64,000 nucleotides of DNA from Clostridiales bacterium (GCA_012514145.1 JAAZAV010000021.1:1-64000); one strand, 5' to 3'; positions 45,086-55,458 are shown, counted from the stretch's first letter. The notes: generated from the letters alone by a model not told the origin. Made by a program: numbers and translations.

Positions 45086-45889
45086 ATGACCGATATTGTC
45101 AATGATATAAGGTGCCATCTGTATTCGATGATGAGTAATGAGCATATTGAATATTACGGCGTTGTACCGCTGTCAGGCTGCCGGATAATCAAGAATCATC
45201 TTATCGAACGACTTGACTATACGCCAACCTATGTGATAATGTTTTTGATTCCATATTACCCGGGTGAATCGCAGGAACGTATTGTCTCACTATACGCAGT
45301 GCCGCGCGACTACCATATATACATACGGGAGCTGTGCGGAAGACTTACAGACCGGTTAAAGGGTAAATTTCCTGAATATGGATTCGACGGTTATGGCGAC
45401 CATTCACCCATCTACGAGGCACACGCTGCCGCCATAGCCGGACTCGGTTTGCTCGGTGACAACGGTATGCTAATCAACGAAAAATACGGCTCCTTCGTCT
45501 TTTTGTGCGGTATTCTGACTGACATTCCCTTCGGTGACATGTCTTACATGCACGAAGTCAAGGGCTGCGAGCACTGCGGAGCCTGCCGCGCCGCCTGCCC
45601 TACGGGTACGCTTACCGGCGGAGGCACATGTCTGTCGCAGATAACCCAGACAAAGGGTGAGTTAACCGAAGAAAACAAGGCGCTTATGCGCAGATACAAC
45701 ACTGCCTGGGGCTGCGATATCTGTCAACTTGTCTGCCCGCACAACGCTGATCCGATAAAATCACCCATACCGTATTTTCAGACCGATCTGGTTTACAGTC
45801 CCGATGTGGGCTGCCGCATTGACGACAGAGCATACAACTGGAAAGGTCAGGCAGTCATTGACAGAAATATAAGAATTATCAAAGGTTAG
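45086..45889 (+). CDS. Short QueG-like double-[4Fe-4S] protein (epoxyqueuosine reductase family)
   Basis: This 267-residue protein is related to the B12-dependent enzyme QueG, which makes queuosine in tRNA. The DUF1730-like N-terminal part contains YEAHAAAIAGLGLLGDNGMLINEKYGSFVFLCGI. The ferredoxin-like part has two cysteine sets, CEHCGACRAACP and CDICQLVCPHN, enough for two [4Fe-4S] clusters. It ends soon after them and lacks the roughly 100-residue HEAT-like C-terminal region of full QueG. The ATG at 45086 follows GTGAGGA, and upstream in-frame codons lie before the promoter. It precedes an IMPase-family gene by 14 bases. Short versions are common in Clostridia and may have another role. 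Confidence 0.78.
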   Translation: MTDIVNDIRCHLYSMMSNEHIEYYGVVPLSGCRIIKNHLIERLDYTPTYVIMFLIPYYPGESQERIVSLYAVPRDYHIYIRELCGRLTDRLKGKFPEYGFDGYGDHSPIYEAHAAAIAGLGLLGDNGMLINEKYGSFVFLCGILTDIPFGDMSYMHEVKGCEHCGACRAACPTGTLTGGGTCLSQITQTKGELTEENKALMRRYNTAWGCDICQLVCPHNADPIKSPIPYFQTDLVYSPDVGCRIDDRAYNWKGQAVIDRNIRIIKG

Positions 45890-45903
45890 CAAAGGTAACA
45901 TAT

Positions 45904-46710
45904 ATGTCAGAGCTTTTTATCCCCGACAGAACATTCACGGATAAGGTGTATGCGGCTATGCTCCGCGGCGGAAAGCTGATGCTTGAGGCACACGATATCG
46001 CCGTCAGCATAGAAAGCAAAGCGGGCGACAAGAACTATTTCACTTCATACGATATTGCGGTGCAGGAGCTGATGTACCGCGAACTTAAGGCTATTCTTCC
46101 CGATGCCGGATTCATCGGCGAAGAAGGCGAGGAACACAATACCGCCCAGTTAAGCGACCGTGTCTGCTTCATTGTGGACCCAATAGACGGCACAAACAAT
46201 TTCATAGCCTGCTACCGCTTCTCGGCTATATCCGTCGCCGTAGCCGACCATGGAACGCTTGTGGCCGGATATATATATAATCCATACTCAAATGAGTTCT
46301 TCCATGCCGTCAAGGGAGGCGGTGCCCACCTCAACGATATGCCTGTATCTGTCAGTGAGCGCCCGCTTTGTGACGGTATGGTGGGCTTCGGTACCTCTCC
46401 TTATAAACGTGAACTGTCGGAGCGCACCTTCTCGGTGCTGCGCCGTATCTATCCGATTTCGCGTGATCTGCGGCGCTCGGGTTCAGCGGCGCTTGACATC
46501 GCATATGTTGCCTGCGGACGAATTGAAGCCTTCTTTGAGGGCGAACTGCAGCCCTGGGACTATGCAGCAGGTTCGGTACTTGTAACCGAGGCAGGCGGTG
46601 TTATCACCGATGTACTCGGAAATCCGCTGCCTCTGTCGCGCCCGTCATCCGTGTTCACTTCAAACCTTGTTTGCAGGGATGAAGCTTTTGATATAATCAG
46701 GGAATATTGA
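45904..46710 (+). CDS. Inositol monophosphatase family phosphatase
   Basis: This 268-residue Mg-dependent cytoplasmic phosphatase has the family motifs FIGEEGEE (metal-binding Glu), VDPIDGTNN (catalytic metal site) and QPWDYAAGSVLVTEAGG (third metal Asp). Members dephosphorylate myo-inositol phosphate, other sugar phosphates or PAP, and the exact substrate is not visible. The ATG at 45904 follows AAAGGT by seven bases. It lies 14 bases after the QueG-like gene and shares its promoter, ending at a strong terminator at 46761. Its length is normal for bacterial SuhB-type enzymes. Confidence 0.9.
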   Translation: MSELFIPDRTFTDKVYAAMLRGGKLMLEAHDIAVSIESKAGDKNYFTSYDIAVQELMYRELKAILPDAGFIGEEGEEHNTAQLSDRVCFIVDPIDGTNNFIACYRFSAISVAVADHGTLVAGYIYNPYSNEFFHAVKGGGAHLNDMPVSVSERPLCDGMVGFGTSPYKRELSERTFSVLRRIYPISRDLRRSGSAALDIAYVACGRIEAFFEGELQPWDYAAGSVLVTEAGGVITDVLGNPLPLSRPSSVFTSNLVCRDEAFDIIREY

Positions 46711-46760
46711 CGTAATTTTGTTAATTTACAGCGAACGATATCTGATTCAAATAACTCAAT

Positions 46761-46792
46761 GATTAGCGGCACCGACTTCGGTGCCGCTAATC
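46761..46792. terminator. Bidirectional terminator hairpin
   Basis: A nearly uninterrupted stem (GATTAGCGGCACCGA / TCGGTGCCGCTAATC) with a tiny loop lies 50 bases after the IMPase-family gene, followed by TTCATTT. The rest of the 46711-46972 gap shows nothing recognisable. Confidence 0.75.
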
Positions 46793-46972
46793 TTCATTTC
46801 GCTCAATAATCGCATATTGCCGGTGAATATACGATTATACACACTTCAACACTTTTTCTTTAATGTATCGAGATAATCACATTCTCGTGCGTTGTGTCAA
46901 ACACTGCGGAAAGGATTGCGGCTCCTGTTTTTCATTCAGAGGTCAATTATTGAAGCCGCCGCCAAATAACTG

Positions 46973-47470
46973 TCATCTGCGGTATTTACGCACAATATAA
47001 GCGTAATTGCCGTGAAAGTGCAAGCTATTGCCGTTTTTGCTTTCGCCGATTATCTCAAGCCCAAGGTGCTTTAAGACATCCTGTGACTTGATATTATGTT
47101 TATTTGACAGAGCTGAAACATAATGCGTCTCCGGCGGAATTATCTTGACAAGATATCTGTACAGATCGGCAAAAACACCGCTGCCCTGATATTCAGGTCT
47201 GAACTGGATATCATCCATATAAAAGGTATCTTCAGACAATCTGTATTGAAAATATCCTGCAAGTTCCTGACCCGAATATATCAGTATTACTTTGCATTGT
47301 CCTTGACTATACAACGGAAGCACACAGTCTGACCACATGATTTTGTCCGCTTCATAAGTGTTTCCGGTAGGTGCGATTTTGCTCATATTCGTGTACAGGA
47401 TATCGTACATAGCGGGAAGATACTGTGCTGTGCGTTTCGGCTCAAGAAAATCAAATGTAAAACGACTCAT
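46973..47470 (-). CDS. GNAT-family N-acetyltransferase
   Basis: This 165-residue cytoplasmic acetyltransferase has the acetyl-CoA-binding signature DIQFRPEYQGSGVFADLYRYL (Q-x-x-G-x-G/A type, here EYQGSG) after the beta-4 strand DTFYMDD, and NIKSQDVLKHLGLEIIGES in the C-terminal part. The acceptor is unknown. The ATG at 47470 follows GGAGATA. A TTG three bases earlier is less likely. It is monocistronic between an IMPase-family gene and an oxidoreductase operon. The 230 bases upstream hold no clear promoter. Confidence 0.82.
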   Translation of the reverse strand: MSRFTFDFLEPKRTAQYLPAMYDILYTNMSKIAPTGNTYEADKIMWSDCVLPLYSQGQCKVILIYSGQELAGYFQYRLSEDTFYMDDIQFRPEYQGSGVFADLYRYLVKIIPPETHYVSALSNKHNIKSQDVLKHLGLEIIGESKNGNSLHFHGNYAYIVRKYRR

Positions 47471-47700
47471 CAAATATCTCCGATTATTCTATTTTGCCGT
47501 TTATAATAATGCCCGCAACTTCGTCACTGCTGTCGAGATATAATCGGACAACGGCAATTCCGGTGCTGCTATGCAAACTTCGCACTTATTAACCGGCACA
47601 ATGATATTTATCGCCGGTCTAAAAGCATCTTTCTGAGCCAACCGCCCTGCCCGTTGATAACAACGATATTCTTCACAACAGTATTGCCGCTGTCATAAGA

Positions 47701-48771
47701 TTACAGACAAAGCCGTCTGCCTGTGTCGGAGGATTCGATTATTTTATCGAGAAGCAGCATGTTGCGATAGCCGTCCTCGACCGTTGCGGCATCGTTGTCG
47801 CAAAGCCCTTTCACACGGTTGAAGAAACTCTGTATCTGAGAAACACGATATTTCTCGGGAATCTCAAGCCGCTCAAACTTGCGTGTACGACTGCCTTCTG
47901 CGCCAAAGCAGCCGGAAATAACATCCGTATCCTCGAGCTCGTACACAAGTCCGCCCAGGTCGCCGTATATCTCGACACGCTGATAATTCCCCCGGGCAAA
48001 TCCGTTGCGGGTAATCTCGAATGTTGCCGCAATTCCGCCTTCGGTCAGCGCAAGGGTATGAGAGTAGTCGTCAACATCCACCGGCTCGCGTATCCCGTTC
48101 TTATCAGGATCGACAGAGCGGCGGTCGAAAACAAAGGTGCCGTTCTGTGCACTTATCTCACGGTACTCGTCGCCGGTTATCCAGCGCACAAGATCAAGCA
48201 TGTGTGAACCGAGGTCGGCAAGAGTACCGGAACCTGATATACCCTTATCAAAACGCCATATTTTCGGACAGTCATTAACCGGGTTAGCCCAGCCCTGCAT
48301 ATACTGTGCGTATACATGTCTTATTGTGCCTATCTTCCCCTCTCTGATGAGGTCACGGGCGTATCTTGCCGCAGCCTTAAAACGGTAGGAGAAGCAAATC
48401 ATGTTTGCCACGGGCTTTGCTGCCAGTGCGTCAATCAGGGGCTTTGCCTGTGCCGCATTAAGCGAGAGCGGCTTCTCGCAGGCGAAGGGCTTCCCTGTCG
48501 CAACAGCCGCCAGCGCGATCTCGACATGCACATTATTCGGCGTACATATGCTTACCGCGTCCACATCCGGACAGGCTAGCAGTTTGTTATAGTCTTCGAA
48601 AACATGGGCATCATCGAGACCATATTTCTCACGGGCGAACTGCCTGACTTCCGGCTTTATATCGCAGACCGCGGTAAGCTCCGCGTCTTTGCTTCCCTGA
48701 ATACCGGGAATATGTACACCGCGAGCAATGCCGCCCACACCGATAACGCCCATTCTAAGCATCTCTGCCAT
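47701..48771 (-). CDS. Gfo/Idh/MocA-family oxidoreductase
   Basis: This 356-residue NAD(P)-dependent sugar oxidoreductase has a Rossmann loop GVGGIARGVHIPG near residue 11, SICTPNNVHVEIA and the catalytic motif CEKPLSLN with Lys100. A later FRFDKGISGSGTLADLGSHMLDL region is typical of the family's substrate domain (a zinc-free HxxD-like DLGSHMLD). The ATG at 48771 follows GAGAGG. It lies 48 bases after a ThuA-like gene, a pairing seen repeatedly in bacterial sugar catabolism (for example trehalose or keto-sugar use). Its sequence differs clearly from the other oxidoreductase at 5689. The substrate is unknown. Confidence 0.87.
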   Translation of the reverse strand: MAEMLRMGVIGVGGIARGVHIPGIQGSKDAELTAVCDIKPEVRQFAREKYGLDDAHVFEDYNKLLACPDVDAVSICTPNNVHVEIALAAVATGKPFACEKPLSLNAAQAKPLIDALAAKPVANMICFSYRFKAAARYARDLIREGKIGTIRHVYAQYMQGWANPVNDCPKIWRFDKGISGSGTLADLGSHMLDLVRWITGDEYREISAQNGTFVFDRRSVDPDKNGIREPVDVDDYSHTLALTEGGIAATFEITRNGFARGNYQRVEIYGDLGGLVYELEDTDVISGCFGAEGSRTRKFERLEIPEKYRVSQIQSFFNRVKGLCDNDAATVEDGYRNMLLLDKIIESSDTGRRLCL

Positions 48772-48819
48772 ATGAAATGAACCTCTCTTTCAGAAAAACG
48801 TATAAAATAACGCCTGCTG

Positions 48820-49566
48820 TTATTTGACCTCTTTGCCGCCGACCTTCTCAAGCGGACGCACGAAACCGGTGCCGTAAGTCGGGTAGGATACGGGAGCCGC
48901 CCAGTAAACGGCGTTGCCGATTACACGGAGAACCTTCTCATTGTGGTATGACGGTACCGACTCATGACCGGGACGGAAGTAGAATATCTTGCCGTTACCG
49001 CGCTTGTAGGTCAGACCGCTTCTGAACACCTCGCCACCCTCGAACCAGCTGATGAAGAGCAGTTCGTCGGGGTTCGGAATCTCAAACTTTTCGCCGTAAA
49101 CTTCCTCATGCTCCAGCTCGATATACTCGCCGATACCCTGAGTGATGGGATGACTGTGGTCAATAACCCAGAGACGCTCCTTGTCGCCGTCCTCACGCCA
49201 TTTAAGCTGTCCGGTAGCGGTGCCGCAGAGCTTGTTAAATATCTTGGAAGCATGACCGGAGTGAAGTACTATGAGTCCCATACCCGATAATACACGCCTG
49301 TAAACCTTGTTTACGATCTCGTCGGATACTTCACCGTGCGCCATGTGTCCCCACCAAAGCAAGACATCAGTGGAATTTAGCACATCATCGGTCAGTCCGT
49401 GGGAGGGCTCGTCAAGAGTTGCGGTGCGTACCTTCAATCCCGGAAGTGTGTCAAGATAAATCTTGATGGCATTATGAATGCCGTCCGGGTAGATAGCCTT
49501 TACAACCTCCGAGTGCTTCTCGTGGCGAAATTCGTTCCATACTGTTACACTAATCTGCTTATCCAT
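48820..49566 (-). CDS. ThuA-like domain protein
   Basis: This 248-residue cytoplasmic protein of the ThuA family (PF06283) has a GATase-like fold found in trehalose and other sugar utilisation loci. Recognisable parts are [21 protein letters not shown] at the start, [11 protein letters not shown] near 90, [14 protein letters not shown] near 120, [12 protein letters not shown] near 155 and [18 protein letters not shown] near 220. The conserved histidines (HSGH, DHSHPI, GHE) are kept. The biochemical role of the family is not firmly known. It starts an operon with a Gfo/Idh/MocA oxidoreductase. The ATG at 49566 follows AAAGGAG, and a near-consensus promoter lies at 49604-49632. Confidence 0.85.
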   Translation of the reverse strand: MDKQISVTVWNEFRHEKHSEVVKAIYPDGIHNAIKIYLDTLPGLKVRTATLDEPSHGLTDDVLNSTDVLLWWGHMAHGEVSDEIVNKVYRRVLSGMGLIVLHSGHASKIFNKLCGTATGQLKWREDGDKERLWVIDHSHPITQGIGEYIELEHEEVYGEKFEIPNPDELLFISWFEGGEVFRSGLTYKRGNGKIFYFRPGHESVPSYHNEKVLRVIGNAVYWAAPVSYPTYGTGFVRPLEKVGGKEVK

Positions 49567-49603
49567 GCTTATCTCCTTTTTTCAAGTGAATTTCTTCATT
49601 ACA

Positions 49604-49632
49604 AGTATAATATTCTCATGAACCTTTGTCAA
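49604..49632 (-). promoter_or_regulatory. Promoter of the ThuA-like/oxidoreductase operon
   Basis: On the minus strand TTGACA (49632-49627) and TATACT (49609-49604) are 17 bases apart, giving a leader of about 30 bases. Confidence 0.8.
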
Positions 49633-49663
49633 GCGTATTTTTGCCGACATTCTGATAGTAAAA

Positions 49664-49693
49664 GGGGGCAGCCGCTTTTGTACGGCTACCCCC
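49664..49693 (-). terminator. Terminator of the nitroreductase gene
   Basis: GGGGGCAGCCG pairs with CGGCTACCCCC (one C-A mismatch), eight-base loop, followed on the minus strand by TTTTACTAT. It lies six bases after the stop. Confidence 0.8.
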
Positions 49694-49699
49694 GAATAT

Positions 49700-50281
49700 T
49701 CAGTTTATGACAATTTCACACAAAGTCCGTTTCGGGACATGGTGCCTGTCCTCTGCGTCACGGTAGTATGCGGTGCTCTGACCCGGCTTCAACTCCTCAA
49801 GTATAATATCCTCAGCGGGCTTGCCGACAGCGAGAACCAGACGGATATCATATCGCTCATCTATTGCAAGAGCCTTGCGCAGTTTGTCACGGTCGATATT
49901 GCCGATCATTATTCCGCCGTAGCCCGCCTCGACAGCAGCCAGCAGGATAGTCTGTGCGTTTATACCAACATCTTTGTCGAACCGGTCTGCGTTTGGCTGC
50001 AGCTCGCGGTCGAAGAGGATAATAATATATGCCGAAGGGTTGTCATCACCATGCGGACCGTCATAATCGGGGAGCAGCCTTGCCCAGTATGTGTTGGGGC
50101 GGATTTTCGCGTTGGTTGCATCATCGCAGGAAATGTAGTATTTGAGCGGCTGATAGTTTACGCTGGACGGCGCAAATCTCGCCGCATCGATAAAACTCAG
50201 AAGCTCCTCACGCGGAATCTTGACTGAATTGTCATATTTTCTGTAGCTTCTGCTCTTCTCCGCAAGCTCGCGTATCGTCAT
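49700..50281 (-). CDS. Nitroreductase-family flavoprotein
   Basis: This 193-residue FMN-dependent reductase of the nitroreductase superfamily. The N-terminal SRSYRKYDNSVKIPREELLSF carries the FMN-contacting R-S-x-R-x-Y pattern, followed by AARFAPSSVNYQPLKYYI, and GIMIGNIDRDKLRKAL with VLAVGKPAE in the C-terminal half. Such enzymes reduce nitro compounds, quinones or flavins with NAD(P)H, and the natural substrate is not evident. The ATG at 50281 follows AGGAG and lies 27 bases after the phosphofructokinase gene, so the two are probably co-transcribed. It ends at its own terminator. Confidence 0.85.
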   Translation of the reverse strand: MTIRELAEKSRSYRKYDNSVKIPREELLSFIDAARFAPSSVNYQPLKYYISCDDATNAKIRPNTYWARLLPDYDGPHGDDNPSAYIIILFDRELQPNADRFDKDVGINAQTILLAAVEAGYGGIMIGNIDRDKLRKALAIDERYDIRLVLAVGKPAEDIILEELKPGQSTAYYRDAEDRHHVPKRTLCEIVIN

Positions 50282-50308
50282 TGCTAAACTCCTGTATTTT
50301 GATAGTTC

Positions 50309-51514
50309 TCAGAATCTGAAATACTGCGGCATGCCGTTTTTATATCTGACATCAGTCTCGCCTATGATAAGAGGCAGCAGATACTCGGCACAGGCGGCGG
50401 TAACATTATTGCCTTCGGGAACTATGAATTCTGCGGGAACCTTCTTAACCTTGTTGGCAATAGCCGCAATCTCACCGGGAGCACAGCTTATACTGTAATC
50501 ACCCTCGCCGCGAACAAAGGTCATCATGATTCCGGTAGCGCCTTTCAGTGCGGCATTAACTGCCGCGGCGCCGATCATGCAGGATTCCTCGATGTCTGTC
50601 AGCGAAGATACATGTGCCGCACAGCGCTGCATAAGATTTAACTCTATCGAGCGAACCTTGCAGCCGAGTTTCTTATTGACCTCCATCTCGAGAGTTTTTC
50701 CTGCGCCGGAAAGATTGACATTGCCGAAGATGTCAGAACCCTTATGATCAGCCGAGGCGATGTATTCGCCATTAGCATCCCGAATACCCTCGGATACCGC
50801 CACGACAACGTTAGGATGCTTCTTAAAAGCGGAATCAATATCGCGGAAGAACGCTTCCATATCGAACGGTACTTCCGGCAGGTATATGTAATCGAGCCCC
50901 GGGCCGTCATATCCGGCAAGACAGGCGGAAGCCGTGAGCCAGCCTGCGTCGCGCCCCATGACTTCAACTATTGTAACCGCTTTGGTGGTATAGACCGCAC
51001 AGTCACAGAGAATCTCACGCATCGTAACTGCAATATACTTAGCTGCCGAACCGAAGCCCGGAGTGTGATCGGTGCCTTCAAGATCGTTATCAATGGTTTT
51101 GGGAATTCCGATAAACCTTACCTCATAGGGTTCTTTAGGCTGATACGCAGACAGCTTCGCCACGGTATCCATCGAATCGTTTCCGCCGATGTAGAAGAAG
51201 TAACGAATGTTATATTTGCGCAGAATTTCATATATGCGCTCATATTTCACCTCATTGCTGCCGACGGCAGGCAGCTTATAGCGACAGCTGCCGAGTGCGG
51301 ACGACGGAGTCAGCTTAAGCATCTCACACTCTTCTTCCGAAAGCGATATTTCAATGAGACGGTCATCAAGAAATCCCTCGATACCGTTACGCATGCCGTA
51401 AAGTTTTCCGATAGCATCACTTAATTTTGTTGCCTTGATAACACCGACCAGCGAGGCATTGATAGCCGCCGTCGGACCGCCCGACTGACCAACAACCGCA
51501 TTCCCGTAGAGCAT
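50309..51514 (-). CDS. Pyrophosphate-dependent 6-phosphofructokinase
   Basis: This 401-residue glycolytic enzyme interconverts fructose 6-phosphate and fructose 1,6-bisphosphate. The nucleotide/PPi loop GQSGGPTAAIN lies at 9-19. The determinants of PPi use are both present: Asp113 in GGNDSMDT (Gly in ATP enzymes) and Lys139 in IPKTIDND. GRDAGW and a C-terminal MMTFVRGEGDYSI follow. The start ATG at 51514 follows GGAGG. The open frame extends upstream but has no ribosome site there. The reaction is reversible and saves ATP, common in anaerobic Clostridia. A 14-base palindrome GACACATCAGTGTC at 51577-51590 lies upstream. A nitroreductase gene follows in the same direction. Confidence 0.93.
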   Translation of the reverse strand: MLYGNAVVGQSGGPTAAINASLVGVIKATKLSDAIGKLYGMRNGIEGFLDDRLIEISLSEEECEMLKLTPSSALGSCRYKLPAVGSNEVKYERIYEILRKYNIRYFFYIGGNDSMDTVAKLSAYQPKEPYEVRFIGIPKTIDNDLEGTDHTPGFGSAAKYIAVTMREILCDCAVYTTKAVTIVEVMGRDAGWLTASACLAGYDGPGLDYIYLPEVPFDMEAFFRDIDSAFKKHPNVVVAVSEGIRDANGEYIASADHKGSDIFGNVNLSGAGKTLEMEVNKKLGCKVRSIELNLMQRCAAHVSSLTDIEESCMIGAAAVNAALKGATGIMMTFVRGEGDYSISCAPGEIAAIANKVKKVPAEFIVPEGNNVTAACAEYLLPLIIGETDVRYKNGMPQYFRF

Positions 51515-51667
51515 ATTAAGTCCTCCATATAAGTCGAATCGGAGATATTCATCTTTACACAGCCAATAACACCAATGACACATCAGTGTCTTTGGAATAC
51601 CATTTGATGTTCAGGCTTTCGCAGATAATTATCACCACATACCGATACATGCCTATTATTAAAGAAA

Positions 51668-51697
51668 AACACCGCACACCAATCGATGTGCGGTGTT
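51668..51697 (-). terminator. Terminator of tRNA-Glu
   Basis: A ten-base stem (AACACCGCAC / GTGCGGTGTT) is followed on the minus strand by TTTCTTT, ten bases after the tRNA 3' end. Confidence 0.87.
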
Positions 51698-51706
51698 CGC
51701 CGTAAC

Positions 51707-51781
51707 TGGTGACCCGTACGGGAATCGAACCCATGTTTTCGCCGTGAGAGGGCGACGTCTTAACCTCTTGACCAACAGGCC
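51707..51781 (-). tRNA. tRNA-Glu, anticodon CTC
   Basis: The minus strand folds as a cloverleaf: acceptor GGCCTGT/ACGGGTC (two G-U pairs), D-arm GGTCAAGAGGTTAAGAC, anticodon arm TCGCC-CTCTCAC-GGCGA with anticodon CTC, T-arm GGGTTCGATTCCC, and encoded CCA. Its near identity to bacterial tRNA-Glu outside the anticodon loop supports the call. Confidence 0.93.
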
Positions 51782-51799
51782 TCAACCAAGAACAAAAGA

Positions 51800-51828
51800 A
51801 TTATACCACATGTGAACTGCTTTTGCAA
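51800..51828 (-). promoter_or_regulatory. Promoter of tRNA-Glu
   Basis: On the minus strand TTGCAA (51828-51823) and TATAAT (51805-51800) are 17 bases apart, 18 bases before the tRNA. Confidence 0.75.
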
Positions 51829-51872
51829 GTATTATTTGCGTTTTCTAATATTCTAATCTAAGGTAGTGAAAA

Positions 51873-51905
51873 ATCGGGACACCGCTCACATAGCGGTGTC
51901 CCGAT
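51873..51905 (-). terminator. guaB terminator
   Basis: A 14-base perfect stem (ATCGGGACACCGCT / AGCGGTGTCCCGAT) with a five-base loop is followed on the minus strand by TTTTTCACT. Confidence 0.9.
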
Positions 51906-51914
51906 GCTGTTATG

Positions 51915-53495
<1,581 letters not shown>

Positions 53496-53523
53496 TTAAT
53501 ATATTAAAAATGCATGCCTCTAC

Positions 53524-53552
53524 TTTAATCACAGGCAACAATATTGTATAAT
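53524..53552 (+). promoter_or_regulatory. Candidate promoter of the isomerase-like gene 53593-54375
   Basis: TTTAAT (53524-53529) and TATAAT (53547-53552) are 17 bases apart. Transcription near 53559 would make the ATG at 53560 leaderless, supporting a later start. Confidence 0.5.
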
Positions 53553-53592
53553 TAACTCAATGAAATCAAAATATGTAACGGAGATTATGACT

Positions 53593-54375
53593 ATGAAAAT
53601 CGGCAGCAATCTTTCATTCAAGGATCATGCCCGCATTGCAAAATCCGTTGAGATCGGATATGACTATGTTGAGACTGCGCTCAACGGCCTTGCGGTTGCT
53701 TCAAGTGAGGATATCGACACATTTGTCAATACACTGAAAGTTAACAACACAACCTGTCCCGTGGTCAACTGTTTCTTCCCCGGTAAGCTCAAGCTCACAG
53801 GCGATGAAGTGGATTACTCCGCCATAGATGAATACCTGGACTCTTCCCTTGCTCTGTCCGGTAAAATCGGCTTCAAAATCGTTGTGTTCGGCAGCGGCGG
53901 AAGCCGGCGTGTCCCAGAGGGTTTCGATACAGCTAAAGCAACCGAGCAGCTTATTTATCTTTGTTCCGAGCATATAGCACCCTATATGAAAAAATACGGA
54001 CTGGTCTGCGCAGTTGAGGAGCTCAACCGTCTCGAGTGCAATATACTCACCACCTGCGCCGAAACGGTGGAGCTTATCAGAGCTGTCAACAAGCCCGAGA
54101 TCAAGCTGCTCTATGACTACTATCATGCTGGTATGGAAAATGAACCGGTGTCCGATATAAGGGGTTACGCTGATTTAATCGTACACTGCCACATCGCCAG
54201 CCCCTCGAATAAGCGCGCTTTCCCCCGTTCCGGCGACGGCGACAATTACGGCGAGTTTTTTGATATCCTTCGTGAATGCGGTTATAAGTCTAAGCTTGTA
54301 ACCATTGAGGGGCATGACAACGGTGAATACCTCCGTTCCTCCATCGACGCGCTCAACCTTTTAAAGTCACTTTGA
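53593..54375 (+). CDS. Sugar phosphate isomerase/epimerase family (AP-endonuclease-2-like TIM barrel)
   Basis: This 260-residue cytoplasmic TIM-barrel protein of the xylose-isomerase-like group (PF01261). Metal-site candidates follow the family order: VETALNG near the start, AVEELNRLECN (Glu), LLYDYYHAG (Asp and His), VHCHIASPSNK (His) and VTIEGHDNG (last Glu). The ATG at 53593 lies nine bases after GGAG, while ATGs at 53560 and 53587 fit less well with the promoter and ribosome site. It is convergent with another member of the same superfamily at 54535, from which it differs in sequence. Epimerase or isomerase activity on a sugar or inositol derivative is likely. The substrate is unknown. 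Confidence 0.82.
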   Translation: MKIGSNLSFKDHARIAKSVEIGYDYVETALNGLAVASSEDIDTFVNTLKVNNTTCPVVNCFFPGKLKLTGDEVDYSAIDEYLDSSLALSGKIGFKIVVFGSGGSRRVPEGFDTAKATEQLIYLCSEHIAPYMKKYGLVCAVEELNRLECNILTTCAETVELIRAVNKPEIKLLYDYYHAGMENEPVSDIRGYADLIVHCHIASPSNKRAFPRSGDGDNYGEFFDILRECGYKSKLVTIEGHDNGEYLRSSIDALNLLKSL

Positions 54376-54502
54376 TATTTCCGGCGGTTCGGTTCATTTC
54401 CGGGATATTCATACCATTATACTTGTGCTCTCTCAGAAAAGGCATGGTTTCGGCGTTATCCCGGATATCCCGACTTTTCGAAGTAAATCCTATGAAATAG
54501 TC

Positions 54503-54530
54503 AAACCGGGAGCCGCATGACTCCCGGTTT
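54503..54530. terminator. Bidirectional terminator
   Basis: A ten-base perfect stem (AAACCGGGAG / CTCCCGGTTT) with an eight-base loop lies between the two convergent isomerase-like genes. Confidence 0.85.
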
Positions 54531-54534
54531 TGAA

Positions 54535-55347
54535 TCACTTATAGAGTTCAATAAACCTGCAGAGGTTGTCAAAGCTGGTCTTAACGGCTTCGAACACATC
54601 GCCTGTACAGGAATCCTGCTCTATCACAAAGCGCTCGATTCCGATTTCCTTTGCCGTCTTGAATATTCCCTGCCAGTTGAGATTGCCCTCACCCACAGAG
54701 GCGAAGCGGAATGGCACATTTTCCACAACGCCGGTAAGCTGTTTTATCGCATAGTCTTTGACATGAATCCAGAAGCAGCGGCCGGCAAACATCTTCAAAG
54801 ATACCGACGGTTCGGTTCCCGCGTTTGTAAGCCAGAAAACATCGGGCTGGAAGAATACGCAAGTCGGATCGGTATCGTTTAGCAGTATGTCTATTCCCCG
54901 AGTGTAACCGAAGGTCACAAATTCAAAAGCATGGAAGTGGTAAATATACTTGCAGCCCAGCTCCCGACACATTTTACCCTCACGGTTCAGGATTTCGGCA
55001 TACTTTTTGTAACCATCCGCATCGGCACGCAGTTCCTGCGGGATAGAATTGGTGCGCACCACCGAGCATCTGTATGCGTTGATCTGACGCTTGATCTTCT
55101 CAGCCGCGGCATCAATTGAGGCGCTGTCGTCGAAATTGATTTCGCCGGTTCCCAAATAAGCGGAATCAGCCTTCATGCCGTATACGGCTAAAAGTTTTGC
55201 ATAATCCTCAGGAGTAATGTACCCGGGCGCGGTGGTCTGTATATTGGTCAGACCTATGTCACGCAGTTTGCCGAGCGTCACCTTGAGATCATCGAGCGTC
55301 TTCATATGATCACGCACGGTATACATCTGAAGTCCTATCTTATCCAT
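54535..55347 (-). CDS. Sugar phosphate isomerase/epimerase family protein
   Basis: This 270-residue TIM-barrel protein of the xylose-isomerase-like group. The start MDKIGLQMYTVRDHM is the usual form for members linked to sugar or inositol catabolism, followed by IQTTAPGYITPEDYAKLL, YIYHFHAFEF (metal His), FFQPDVFWLTNAG (Asp), FWIHVKDY (His) and FVIEQDS (Glu). The ATG at 55347 lies after AAAGGTAG. It is divergent from the small gene at 55459 and convergent with 53593-54375. The substrate is unknown. The TVRDHMKTLDDL opening suggests kinship with hypothetical proteins in oxidoreductase-containing loci, like the Gfo/Idh genes here. Confidence 0.83.
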   Translation of the reverse strand: MDKIGLQMYTVRDHMKTLDDLKVTLGKLRDIGLTNIQTTAPGYITPEDYAKLLAVYGMKADSAYLGTGEINFDDSASIDAAAEKIKRQINAYRCSVVRTNSIPQELRADADGYKKYAEILNREGKMCRELGCKYIYHFHAFEFVTFGYTRGIDILLNDTDPTCVFFQPDVFWLTNAGTEPSVSLKMFAGRCFWIHVKDYAIKQLTGVVENVPFRFASVGEGNLNWQGIFKTAKEIGIERFVIEQDSCTGDVFEAVKTSFDNLCRFIELYK

Positions 55348-55458
55348 ATGAATACTACCTTTCGTTTAATGTATTTATTCTAAATGCCACAATCTCCAAA
55401 GCATGTCTGCGCATCACAAACGGCAGCTCTGAAATACCTGTATAATATGGAGCACAAA

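Noticed and set aside
50744-51424. 226-codon plus-strand open frame
   Set aside because: It is antisense to the phosphofructokinase gene, with no start signal and no recognisable protein.
54353-54538. 61-codon minus-strand frame after the isomerase-like gene
   Set aside because: It contains the terminator hairpin at 54503-54530 and has no ribosome site.
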